Shown: piece by piece, positions 14,919-22,230 of the stretch
Numbering within the stretch: position 1 is the stretch's first letter
Layout: every line of letters begins with the position of its first letter
Origin: Anaerolineae bacterium
Lineage (GTDB): Bacteria > Chloroflexota > Anaerolineae > Aggregatilineales > Phototrophicaceae
Direction of reading: 5' to 3'
Assembly (NCBI GenBank): GCA_028284565.1
Contig: JANQRM010000648.1
Location: forward strand, 1 to 26,980
DNA: 26,980 nt
Notes under the pieces: generated by a model
What the model saw: the letters and a program-made list of their open reading frames with translations, nothing else
Told to the model about the DNA's origin: nothing
The model's database searches: none
Made by a program: the position numbers and the translations under genes

Positions 14919-15706
14919 ATGAAAAATCGAAGCGCAAAAATGAACCCACTATCAAACGGAAGTCCGCAATTCTCTTGCTCATAGTCGTTGCGAGTGCAAT
15001 GTTTGTCATAGGTGCTGGAGTCTCACTTCTACTCACTGCACCAACCGTAGTCAATGACAATCTTACTATAGATGTCACGATTTATGATGACTTTGGCATC
15101 TCTGCAACACAGACAAATGAATATGCAACAGTTCAACGTGAGGCAACCGATATTGCCTCCACAATCTACTATGCAACCGAAGTCGCTTGGATAACCCAGA
15201 CAGCTTATGCCACGATAACACCGCCCCCATCTGTGAGTGCCGTCCTTAGCCGACCATCACTAACCCCAACCCCTCGCATCTCCTGCTTCTTCAATTGGGC
15301 ATATGGCAATACCGATGAGGATGCTCGCCTTGCCTTGCAAAACGCCATGAATGAGGCACAAATACATGCTACAGCAGAAGTCCCTGCTTTTGGAGAAGAT
15401 CATGTGTGCCAGAATCAGGATACGCAGGACGTTGTCTCGTCCACCTTTCATCAGATGGACATCTCACCAGAAATCAGGCTCTCGGTAACAACAGAGCAGT
15501 TTGAGAATACCATCACCTTGCAGACATTATTGGATGAGGTGCTAATACTGATTGATGACACTATCGACGCACGAATTAAGCGAGTCACTGTCACCTTTGC
15601 GACAGGGAACAATGAATTAGTGTGGCAAGCAGAATACAGTGAAATTTTGCAAATGAGAGAGCAAGAGACTTCTGCAGAAGAAATTTTCACCTTTGGACTA
15701 GATTAA
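14915..15706 (+). CDS. Paralogue 4 of the five-gene membrane protein family, with long stalk
   Basis: 263 residues, the longest copy. The start ATG overlaps the previous stop (ATGA). After the tail MNEKSKRKN and a helix at about 18-41 comes an inserted region of about 70 residues (45-118). It is rich in Thr, Ala and Tyr with short repeats such as ATVQREATDIAST, YYATEV and TQTAYATITPPP, which suggests an extended stalk. The outer domain follows: Cys124 and Cys165 (spacing 41), FGEDHVCQ, ISPEIRLSVTTEQ, VTVTFATGNNELVWQAEYSE and the ending SAEEIFTFGLD. Its domain is closest to paralogue 5. The function is unknown. Confidence 0.7.
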   Translation: MNEKSKRKNEPTIKRKSAILLLIVVASAMFVIGAGVSLLLTAPTVVNDNLTIDVTIYDDFGISATQTNEYATVQREATDIASTIYYATEVAWITQTAYATITPPPSVSAVLSRPSLTPTPRISCFFNWAYGNTDEDARLALQNAMNEAQIHATAEVPAFGEDHVCQNQDTQDVVSSTFHQMDISPEIRLSVTTEQFENTITLQTLLDEVLILIDDTIDARIKRVTVTFATGNNELVWQAEYSEILQMREQETSAEEIFTFGLD

Positions 15707-15726
15707 CCCAAGCATAGGAGGACAAA

Positions 15727-16338
15727 TTGACTACTAATGAAAAACCCAAGCGGAAGAATAAGCAACAAAAGCGTTTTCAACAGGTCGTGATAGTAACCAC
15801 TGTATTAAGTCTGGCAATTGTTATCGGACTTGGCACATCTATTTACACAACTCAGACTATGAATGTTGCATCGACTCCCAATGTGCTTTGTTTCCCCACT
15901 ATGTCATATGGTATCCCTGAAAGAAGTGTCGAACTTGCCCTGCAAACTGCTTTAGATGACGCACAACTTACAGCAATGGTATCTGTCTCTGCATTTAGTG
16001 AAGATCATATTTGCGAGGATGTTGATACCCATGAGGTTATCTCAAGAGATTCATATGTGATGAATATCCAGCCAGAGATTACGCTATTTGTGACACTTCA
16101 GCAATTGGATAATCCACTAGCCTTGCAGGACTTATTAGAAATTGTCCTAGACAAGCTCGAAGAATCTGTACAAGCTCAGCCAGAGGATGTCCTCATGGCA
16201 TTTGGACGGGGTGATCGAGTAACTGTGACTTTTGTAGCACATGATCATGAATTGATCTGGCAAGCAGACTATGTGGATGTCTTTCCACTAGGAGATGCAA
16301 CTTCAGAAGAAATTTTCGCCTTTGGACTCGGCAACTAA
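15727..16338 (+). CDS. Paralogue 5 of the five-gene membrane protein family
   Basis: 203 residues with a TTG start at 15727, supported by AGGAGG five bases upstream, the best ribosome site in the run after paralogue 1. It reads MTTNEKPKRKNKQQKR, then a helix at about 19-40 and the outer domain with Cys55 and Cys96 (spacing 41, as in paralogue 4). Common segments are SMSYG-like and FSEDHICED near the cysteines, IQPEITLFVTLQQLDNP, VTVTFVAHDHELIWQADYVD and the ending TSEEIFAFGLGN. A short insertion (QPEDVLMAFGRGD) precedes the VTVTF strand. It begins 20 bases after paralogue 4. It closes the run; the following gene has its own TATAAT. Confidence 0.72.
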   Translation: MTTNEKPKRKNKQQKRFQQVVIVTTVLSLAIVIGLGTSIYTTQTMNVASTPNVLCFPTMSYGIPERSVELALQTALDDAQLTAMVSVSAFSEDHICEDVDTHEVISRDSYVMNIQPEITLFVTLQQLDNPLALQDLLEIVLDKLEESVQAQPEDVLMAFGRGDRVTVTFVAHDHELIWQADYVDVFPLGDATSEEIFAFGLGN

Positions 16339-16374
16339 GCCAGAAACTTCACGCTTAGATATCAAATCGCACGT

Positions 16375-16380
16375 TATAAT
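16375..16380 (+). promoter_or_regulatory. -10 box upstream of the gene at 16413
   Basis: A perfect TATAAT lies 33 bases before the ATG, in the 74-base gap after paralogue 5. No good -35 box is seen at 16-18 bases. It suggests that the following gene can be transcribed separately from the membrane-protein run. Confidence 0.4.
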
Positions 16381-16412
16381 AGGCATAGGTCGAAGCAATC
16401 TAAAGTCAACCG

Positions 16413-16814
16413 ATGCCTATTCAAGTGATATGGGAACCCACCGAACAACCGATACTCCGCTACATCTTTACCGGACAATGGACATGGGAGGATTATTTCC
16501 CTATCGTGGCAAAGGGGCGGGAAATGATGAAAGTCCATGCGGGTTATGTGGGCATACTCAATGATTGGCTGGATACAGGCTATGTACCGCCTGACTTTTT
16601 GGCGAAAGCGATGGATGTGATTGATACTCGTCCAGAGAATACAGGCTTAGTCATTTTCCTCAACCAGACACTCTATTTCCAAACCTTATACAACACCTTT
16701 GCACGGATTCACCCAGATGTGAAAACACATTATGTCCTTGTTACAAACGAAGATGAAGCCCTGACCAAACTGACTTCGTGGCTCGACTCAGCGGGTAATC
16801 CACCAACGGTCTAA
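16413..16814 (+). CDS. Small STAS/SpoIIAA-like alpha/beta protein (function unknown)
   Basis: 133 residues without signal peptide or membrane segment, so cytoplasmic. The pattern resembles the SpoIIAA-like/STAS-type fold found in single-domain Chloroflexota proteins: an opening strand (MPIQVIWEP), then ILRYIFTGQWTWEDYFPIVAKGREMM (a strand and helix with the W-T-W-E-D-Y motif), a YVGILNDW strand, PPDFLAKAMDVID helix, GLVIFLNQT strand and YVLVTNEDEALTKLTSWL at the end. No phosphorylatable Ser motif or catalytic residue stands out. The start has only a weak ribosome site (AAAG). The fold call is by overall pattern only, and I would not assign a function. It lies between the membrane-protein run and the chelatase, each with separate promoters. 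Confidence 0.6.
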   Translation: MPIQVIWEPTEQPILRYIFTGQWTWEDYFPIVAKGREMMKVHAGYVGILNDWLDTGYVPPDFLAKAMDVIDTRPENTGLVIFLNQTLYFQTLYNTFARIHPDVKTHYVLVTNEDEALTKLTSWLDSAGNPPTV

Positions 16815-16839
16815 AACCATAGCTACCTAGAATCCGTGA

Positions 16840-16868
16840 TTGTCAGGGGCGATTGCCTCTCGTATAAT
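16840..16868 (+). promoter_or_regulatory. Strong sigma-70-type promoter of the chlI/chlD gene
   Basis: TTGTCA (16840-16845) and a perfect TATAAT (16863-16868) are 17 bases apart. The predicted start point near 16875 leaves a leader of about 86 bases before the ATG at 16961. It is the best-matched promoter in the window. Confidence 0.7.
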
Positions 16869-16960
16869 GGTCGCTTGCGTTTGTGTCAGCGCGACGATAG
16901 AGAAAACACCTTTCAACGGACGGAACATGAACTTGTCAAACAGCCATTCAAAGGAGCATC

Positions 16961-18094
16961 ATGAGTAAACGTCCACCTATTTATCCCTTTACTGCGATAG
17001 TCGGTCAACGCTTGATGAAGTTGGCGTTGATACTCAATGCGATTGATATGCGAATCGGCGGAGTCTTGATTCGCGGGGAACGCGGAACCGGAAAATCCAC
17101 CGCGGCGCGTGCGTTGGCGGCATTGTTACCCGAAATTGATGTGATTGCGGATTCTCCATTCAATGATGATCCAACGACTCCAGATACATGGTCGGATATT
17201 TCTCAGGAACGTTATGCTGATGTCGATGACAATAAAATCCCTGTAGCGAAGCGTCGCATTCGATTTGTTGATTTGCCTGTGAGTGCAACGGAAGACCGTG
17301 TTGTAGGCACATTGGACATCGAAAAGGCGATTCAATATGGTCAACGTCATTTTGATCCGGGTGTGCTTGCCAACGCCAATCGTGGGATTTTGTATGTGGA
17401 TGAAATTAACCTGCTGGACGATCACATCGTCGATTTGCTCCTTGATAGTGCGGCAATGGGTGTGAATATCGTCGAGCGTGAAGGCATTAGCTTCAGTCAT
17501 CCTGCACGGTTTATTCTTGTCGGCACAATGAACCCAGAAGAAGGCGATTTGCGTCCACAATTGTTAGACCGTTTTGCCTTGTCAGTGGATGTTCAGGGGA
17601 TTAAAGACGCGCAAGAACGCATTCAAATTTTGGAACGTCATATTGCCTATGAAGGCGATCCAGACAATTTCCGTGAACAATGGCTTCCTGTCGAAAAAGA
17701 CCTTGCAGATAAAATCACAGCGGCGCGTGGCTTAGTGAACGATGTGCAATATGCGAGTTCTGATTTGCGGATTATCGCCAGCATCACCAGCGATTTGAAA
17801 ATTGACGGACACCGTGCGGATTTGGTCATCCTGAAAACAGCCAGAGCGAATGCCGCCTTTGAAGGACGAACCCATATCACAGACCGCGATATTACCTTAG
17901 CGGTACAATTAGCCATTCCACATCGTCTGAAACGCGGTCCATTTGCGGATGCAGAAGCGGACTTGGAATCCATTGCCAATACCGTCGAAGAAAAGCGCGA
18001 AGAAATGGGTGATGGTGAGGAAGAAGCGGGCGAATTCACCGACCAATCGAGCGACCAACAAAGCCAGCAATCTAAAAAAAAAGTGACGCAATAA
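16961..18094 (+). CDS. chlI: ChlI/BchI-like AAA+ chelatase ATPase (zero-frame product of a chlID gene)
   Basis: 377 residues. AAAGGAG lies 6 bases before the ATG. The AAA+ core is intact: Walker A GERGTGKS (39-46), Walker B ILYVDEIN (143-150), NPEEGDLRPQLLDRF (191-205) with the arginine finger, and an alpha-helical lid ending near residue 330 in AIPHRLKRGPF. The N-terminal Cys-rich turn of photosynthetic ChlI is replaced by DSPFNDDPTTPD. The last 50 residues are an acidic, Gln/Ser-rich linker ending SKKKVTQ. ChlI-type subunits use ATP to drive metal insertion by a large ChlH or CobN subunit. With no other chlorophyll genes here, a cobaltochelatase role in B12 synthesis is the better guess. 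A run of nine A near the end leads in the -1 frame directly into a ChlD-type VWA domain. Confidence 0.85.
   Translation: MSKRPPIYPFTAIVGQRLMKLALILNAIDMRIGGVLIRGERGTGKSTAARALAALLPEIDVIADSPFNDDPTTPDTWSDISQERYADVDDNKIPVAKRRIRFVDLPVSATEDRVVGTLDIEKAIQYGQRHFDPGVLANANRGILYVDEINLLDDHIVDLLLDSAAMGVNIVEREGISFSHPARFILVGTMNPEEGDLRPQLLDRFALSVDVQGIKDAQERIQILERHIAYEGDPDNFREQWLPVEKDLADKITAARGLVNDVQYASSDLRIIASITSDLKIDGHRADLVILKTARANAAFEGRTHITDRDITLAVQLAIPHRLKRGPFADAEADLESIANTVEEKREEMGDGEEEAGEFTDQSSDQQSQQSKKKVTQ
18074..18083 (+). other. A9 slippery run at the chlI/chlD junction (predicted -1 frameshift site)
   Basis: Nine A (18074-18082) followed by G form three in-frame Lys codons at residues 372-374, with the zero-frame stop only 9 bases later (18092-18094). 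A -1 shift of the ribosome, or one extra A in the transcript, leads into a frame open from 18076 to the stop at 19051-19053. A-run sites (A-AAA-AAG in dnaX) are classical shift sites, and programmed frameshifting is described for chlD genes. I see no strong Shine-Dalgarno stimulator just upstream and only weak hairpins downstream, so transcript slippage is equally possible. A sequencing error in the homopolymer would look the same. Confidence 0.6.
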
Positions 18095-19053
18095 GTGATC
18101 CTCGTGAGCCGTCTGCAGAAGAATTAGCTCAAACGGAGGCGGCTCCACAAAATGTTTTTCCATCATCCGATGCGCGGTGGTGGGAAGGCGGTCAACAAAT
18201 TGAGTCTCATGCCGAATTCGAGACTCGCAAGCTCAATTCTCAATTGGACAGAATGACCCGTCGGCAAAGTGGACGGCGGTCAACCACACGTACTGAACGG
18301 AAGCGCGGACGGTATGTGCGGTCAAAACCAGTTGGCGAGAACAAGCCAAGCGATATTGCTTTTGATGCAACGTTGCGGGCGGCGGCTCCATTCCAGAAAG
18401 AACGCGAAGACCTCAAAGAAGAACGCAACATGGCATATGCCTTAAGAAAGAACGATTTGCACCGGAAGATTCGGGTACGGAAAGCATCGAATCTAATTTT
18501 GTTTGTGGTGGATGCATCGTGGAGTATGGCGGTATCTGAACGGATGCAAGCGACAAAGGGTGCGATTATGTCCTTGTTGACGGATGCCTATCAACGGCGT
18601 GACCGTGTGGGCTTAGTTGTGTTCCAGAAAGACCGAGCATCCTTAGTTTTGCCACCAACAAATTCGGTGGTGTTGGCAAAGGTGGCGTTGCAGGATATTC
18701 CAGTGGGTGGAAAAACACCATTATCAGCAGGCTTGATGCTGGCATATGAGACGATTCGCAAAGAGATGAATATCAATCCAGATGTGATGCCGATGATGAT
18801 TTTGCTGACGGATGGTGCGGGGAATGTGTCGATTAGTGACAAAATTTCACCACAAGAAGAAGCCCATGCGATTGCCAGACGAATTAAAGAGCAAGATATT
18901 AAATCGGTGACGATTAACATGGAGCATGTTGCATTTGACCAAGGTTTGGCACAGCGTTTAGCCGACCAGTTGGGCGGGTCATGTTATACACTAGGGCAAA
19001 TTCGGACAGACAATTTGCTACAGACAGTGCGTTCTGAGATGGATGCACTGTAG
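18082..19053 (+). CDS. chlD: ChlD-like VWA domain, -1-frame extension of the chlI gene
   Basis: 323 residues in the -1 frame after the A9 run. No ATG, GTG or TTG occurs until TTG 18244 and ATG 18253; both lack a ribosome site and lie inside or at the edge of the conserved region, so separate initiation looks unlikely. The first 50 residues continue the acidic, Pro-rich linker. The ChlD signature follows: RRQSGRRS, RGRYVRSKP, DIAFDATLRAAAPFQ and the integrin-I (VWA) domain. Its MIDAS is intact: D-A-S-W-S, the Thr of GGKTPL, and Asp in LLTDGAG. A fused product would have about 697 residues, near the size of single-chain ChlID/cobaltochelatase proteins. The VWA domain would dock on the AAA+ ring and the large CobN/ChlH subunit. 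If the shift is not real, the annotated gene would be 18244-19053 (or 18253). Confidence 0.78.
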   Translation, partial: SDAISDPREPSAEELAQTEAAPQNVFPSSDARWWEGGQQIESHAEFETRKLNSQLDRMTRRQSGRRSTTRTERKRGRYVRSKPVGENKPSDIAFDATLRAAAPFQKEREDLKEERNMAYALRKNDLHRKIRVRKASNLILFVVDASWSMAVSERMQATKGAIMSLLTDAYQRRDRVGLVVFQKDRASLVLPPTNSVVLAKVALQDIPVGGKTPLSAGLMLAYETIRKEMNINPDVMPMMILLTDGAGNVSISDKISPQEEAHAIARRIKEQDIKSVTINMEHVAFDQGLAQRLADQLGGSCYTLGQIRTDNLLQTVRSEMDAL

Positions 19054-19103
19054 AAATTAGATGTCAGAATTCAGAGGACAGATAGCAGATTTTGGGTGCG
19101 ATG

Positions 19104-19136
19104 ATTTGCCTGATAAACAGGCAATAACAGGCAAAT
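19104..19136 (+). repeat. Overlapping inverted repeats after chlD
   Basis: TTGCCTG (19106-19112) can pair with CAGGCAA at 19118-19124 (5-base loop), or the longer ATTTGCCTG (19104-19112) can pair with CAGGCAAAT at 19128-19136 (15-base loop). The two right arms are a direct repeat 10 bases apart, so the two hairpins exclude each other. No T-run follows, so it is at best a weak terminator. Confidence 0.5.
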
Positions 19137-19402
19137 TAACACCTTTGTTCTAGGACTTACTATGAGATAGGTGAGGAAATTCTGACGAAACCCGAACTCA
19201 AATGAAACATATGTTCTGTGTTTTGTGATCTAATTAAGGGTTGTCCTGTGTTATCTTCAAAATGAATGTTATTCGTTCAACTTCTATGTCGTCTGGCTTA
19301 CTTGGTCGAGTCATATGTCATGCGTCATAGGGTTATACTGATTTGATACGCCATTGAATATATAGGTTATTTTAGTCCACTTTTTCTTTTAGGTGTGGTT
19401 TT

Positions 19403-19429
19403 GCGGGCGGACACACAGGTCGCGCCCCT
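19403..19429. repeat. REP-like degenerate GC-rich palindrome
   Basis: GCGGGCGGAC (from about 19403) and GTCGCGCCC (to about 19427) are inverted arms with one bulged base, around a short ACACAG loop. The wording closely resembles short palindromic elements (GGGCGACxxACAGGTCGCCC type) scattered between genes of many Chloroflexota and cyanobacteria. It differs in sequence from the palindrome at 11483. Confidence 0.45.
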
Positions 19430-19456
19430 GCAATTCTATCTAGGTTGGGAGATGTG

Positions 19457-19462
19457 TATAAT
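19457..19462 (+). promoter_or_regulatory. -10 box upstream of the STAND regulator
   Basis: A perfect TATAAT lies 136 bases before the ATG at 19598. No good -35 is visible at standard spacing. The predicted leader of about 130 bases contains a 7-bp inverted repeat shortly before the start. Confidence 0.4.
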
Positions 19463-19597
19463 AGGGGGACTGTGAATGCTTAGTGCAAAGTTGCCCTTTT
19501 ATGGTAGATAGCCTCAGTCTCTAAGATCGAGCCAACAAATACTCTCATGATTTTTTGTTGAGCTAATGAATTATTGATCAAGCATAATGAGCAAAAT

Positions 19598-22216
19598 ATG
19601 GCAGATTTAGTTGATGCGCTCACCGAACGGGAACATGAAATACTCTCGTGCCTCATAGAAGGTTTATCCAACGCTGAGATAGGTTCACGCCTTCACATTA
19701 CTCCACAAACCGTCCGTTGGTACAACACACAAATCTATAGCAAGCTTGGGGTGAAAAAGAGAGCAGATGCCGTAGCGACAGCAATCGAGCGAGGATTGTT
19801 GGATGTTTCCCCATCAATTGAATCGATTAGACACAACCTCCCGAACCAAACGACCCATTTTATTGGACGTGAAAAGGAACTAGTCGAGCTAGCTCATTTA
19901 CTCCAAGATGAGAGACTACGGTTGATTACAATTCTGGCATCGGGTGGCATGGGCAAAACCCGCTTGGCATTGGAGATATCTCGCCAGCAAATGTTGAATT
20001 ATCCTGATGGCGTTTTTTTTGTCGCTCTTGCACCAATCAACTCTCCTTCACATCTTGTTACAAATATTGCTGACGCTCTCGGGTTGCACTTTCATGGAGA
20101 TCGTGAGCCTAAGCACCAATTGCTAGAGTATCTGGCAGACAAACAACTACTCCTTATCTTAGATAATTTTGAGCATCTTTTGAATGCGGCATCCTTCGTT
20201 AATGATATTTTGAAGACCACAACTCAGTTGACTGTTTTAGTTACTTCACGCGAGCGGCTGGGTTTGACAAGTGAAAAAATTTTTAGTATCAGTGGGATGG
20301 TTTTTCCCGATTGGGAAACGCCTGAAGATGCGCTTGAATATGATGCTGTTCAGTTGTTTATGCAATGTTCTAGAATGGTCAGGACAGATTTTGAGCCACA
20401 AGCAGATGATTTGCGTTATCTCGCGCGTATTTGCCGCCTTACAGAAGGGATGCCACTTGCGATTATGTTATCAGCCGCTTGGGTCGATGTTTTATCCCTA
20501 GAAGAAATTGCAACAGAAATACAAGAAAGTGTCAATTTTCTGGCAACGGAGATGCGTGATTTACCGCGTCGGCAATGGAGTATCCGCGCCGTATTTGATC
20601 CAACATGGAAGCGATTGAACGAAGATGAACAAAACGTCTTCATGAAGTTTGCTGTCTTTCGTGGAGGATGTACACGCGAAGCTGCTCAAGCCGTTACAGG
20701 TGCATCATTACGCCAAATGCAGACCTTTGTCAACAAAGCCCTCCTGACCAGAACTTCGGATAGACGCTATGAAATTCATGAGTTATTACGCCAATATGCT
20801 GAGGAACATCTCAAAGCCTCTGACCAATTAGAAGAAACCTACGATAATCATAGCCACTATTTTTGTAATTTTTTAGCAGAGCATGAATCCGATATTAAAG
20901 AAGGCAGGCAAACACAAGCAAAACAAGAGATTCTTGCTGATTTTGAAAATATTCGTAGTGCATGGAATCATGCAATTGACCAGAGGCAAAATCAACTCAT
21001 TGATCAATCTGCTGAGGGTTTACTCTGGTTTTGTATCATCGATGGACGCTACGAGGAATCAAAAGAATTATTCCAAAAACCTTATCGAGTGTTTTCATCG
21101 GAACAACCGAATGAATTCAAGTTTACATGGAAGCGGATACAGACGCGATTATTCTTATTAGAACGCTGGCGAGTGAGTAATTATAGTGAACCTGCTGACA
21201 CCCTACTTTTAATGCAACAATATCTTGAATTTGCACAGGAAATCAATCACAAATCAGAAATTGGAGTTGCTCTATTTCTTCTGGCTGATATGGTGTTCCT
21301 AAAAAAGCAAAACGACATTGCAATGAAATTGTATGAAAACTGTCTTGCACACTTAAATGCACTAAATGAAAAGTTTTACCTTTCATGGGCAATTCAAATG
21401 ATGGGAGTCCGACAATTAGGGGCAGGGGATTATGAGCGTGCAATATCTACTTTAGAACAGTCTCTCGAAATTAAAAAGGAAATTAACGATAAATATGGGC
21501 TAGCATCTGTTTTGTATAATCTTGGCGACGCACAAACGCGTTATACTGGAAATATCGAGAAGGCAGAAGACTATTTTTGGGCTTCATCACAACAGAGTTT
21601 AACTTATCGGCTGGGGGCAGAAAGCTATATTCCCTTATTGAAGGGTGATTTTGAGAGAGCAACTGAAATGGCAACTGCCCGAGAAGTTGGACCGGATGGC
21701 ATATATGCTACGCCCCATCATGTTGGTCGATCTCTGTATCTATCTGCTTATGGCATTCTTACTTGTATCAATGGCGATTACGATGCCGCAAGAGATTATT
21801 GTCTTGATGGTCTTGCAGTCGCTCCCCGTGAACTCTATGCTACTTATGCAGAATGGGGCTTAGCCTTAATAGCCTGCGCTCAAGAAGACTTTGATGAAGC
21901 CATTCGTGCAAATCATGCCTTATTACAATATGCGCTCAATACAAATGCTCCCGGGCAAATGACATGGGGTTTGCCTGCTGGTGCAATGATCGCTGTTCAT
22001 CAGGGCGACACGGAAAAAGCTGTTCATCTAATGTCCTTAGCTTTCAATCATCCTGCTAGCACGAGTGGTTGGTTGGAAAACTGGTCTCTGATTCAACAAT
22101 TTCTCGATGAACTGAAATCTGAACTTGGTGCTGAGGCTTACGAAACGGCTTGGGAACACGCTAAAACACTTGAACTGAAGCATGTCATCGAAGAATGGCT
22201 TGCCATCTATCAATAA
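19598..22216 (+). CDS. STAND-type transcriptional regulator: N-terminal LuxR HTH, NB-ARC-like ATPase, TPR
   Basis: 872 residues from ATG 19598; TTG 19574 would add eight residues, and neither has a strong ribosome site. The LuxR/GerE HTH comes first (8-65: LTEREHEILSCLIEGLSNAEIGSRLHITPQTVRWYNTQIYSKLGV). The ATPase follows: FIGREKELVEL (88-98), Walker A ASGGMGKT (114-121), Walker B LLLILDN (184-190), sensor VTSRERLGL (215-223) and a GMPLAIMLSAAW segment like the GLPLA motif of NB-ARC. The C-terminal half (about 480-870) is helical with TPR-like repeats (for example AGDYERAISTLEQSLEIKKEIND and GDFERATEMATAREVG). Such proteins are ligand- or partner-gated switches. In MalT-type regulators the HTH is C-terminal; here the order is reversed. 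The gene stands alone, and its target is unknown. Confidence 0.82.
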   Translation: MADLVDALTEREHEILSCLIEGLSNAEIGSRLHITPQTVRWYNTQIYSKLGVKKRADAVATAIERGLLDVSPSIESIRHNLPNQTTHFIGREKELVELAHLLQDERLRLITILASGGMGKTRLALEISRQQMLNYPDGVFFVALAPINSPSHLVTNIADALGLHFHGDREPKHQLLEYLADKQLLLILDNFEHLLNAASFVNDILKTTTQLTVLVTSRERLGLTSEKIFSISGMVFPDWETPEDALEYDAVQLFMQCSRMVRTDFEPQADDLRYLARICRLTEGMPLAIMLSAAWVDVLSLEEIATEIQESVNFLATEMRDLPRRQWSIRAVFDPTWKRLNEDEQNVFMKFAVFRGGCTREAAQAVTGASLRQMQTFVNKALLTRTSDRRYEIHELLRQYAEEHLKASDQLEETYDNHSHYFCNFLAEHESDIKEGRQTQAKQEILADFENIRSAWNHAIDQRQNQLIDQSAEGLLWFCIIDGRYEESKELFQKPYRVFSSEQPNEFKFTWKRIQTRLFLLERWRVSNYSEPADTLLLMQQYLEFAQEINHKSEIGVALFLLADMVFLKKQNDIAMKLYENCLAHLNALNEKFYLSWAIQMMGVRQLGAGDYERAISTLEQSLEIKKEINDKYGLASVLYNLGDAQTRYTGNIEKAEDYFWASSQQSLTYRLGAESYIPLLKGDFERATEMATAREVGPDGIYATPHHVGRSLYLSAYGILTCINGDYDAARDYCLDGLAVAPRELYATYAEWGLALIACAQEDFDEAIRANHALLQYALNTNAPGQMTWGLPAGAMIAVHQGDTEKAVHLMSLAFNHPASTSGWLENWSLIQQFLDELKSELGAEAYETAWEHAKTLELKHVIEEWLAIYQ

Positions 22217-22230
22217 GAACAATTCCCTCG

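Larger units (their letters stand above)
19054..19597. other. 540-base gap with repeats and a promoter but no convincing gene
   Basis: The stretch between chlD and the STAND regulator contains no ORF with a ribosome site; the longest plus-strand ATG ORF seen has about 22 codons. It holds an inverted/direct repeat cluster (19104-19136), a GC-rich REP-like palindrome (19403-19429), a -10 box (19457-19462) and, just before the regulator, CAACAAA (19533-19539) paired with TTTGTTG (19554-19560). Confidence 0.55.

Noticed and set aside
14592..15690. Several antisense ORFs opposite paralogues 3 and 4
   Set aside because: The sense proteins share conserved family motifs; the antisense ORFs have none.
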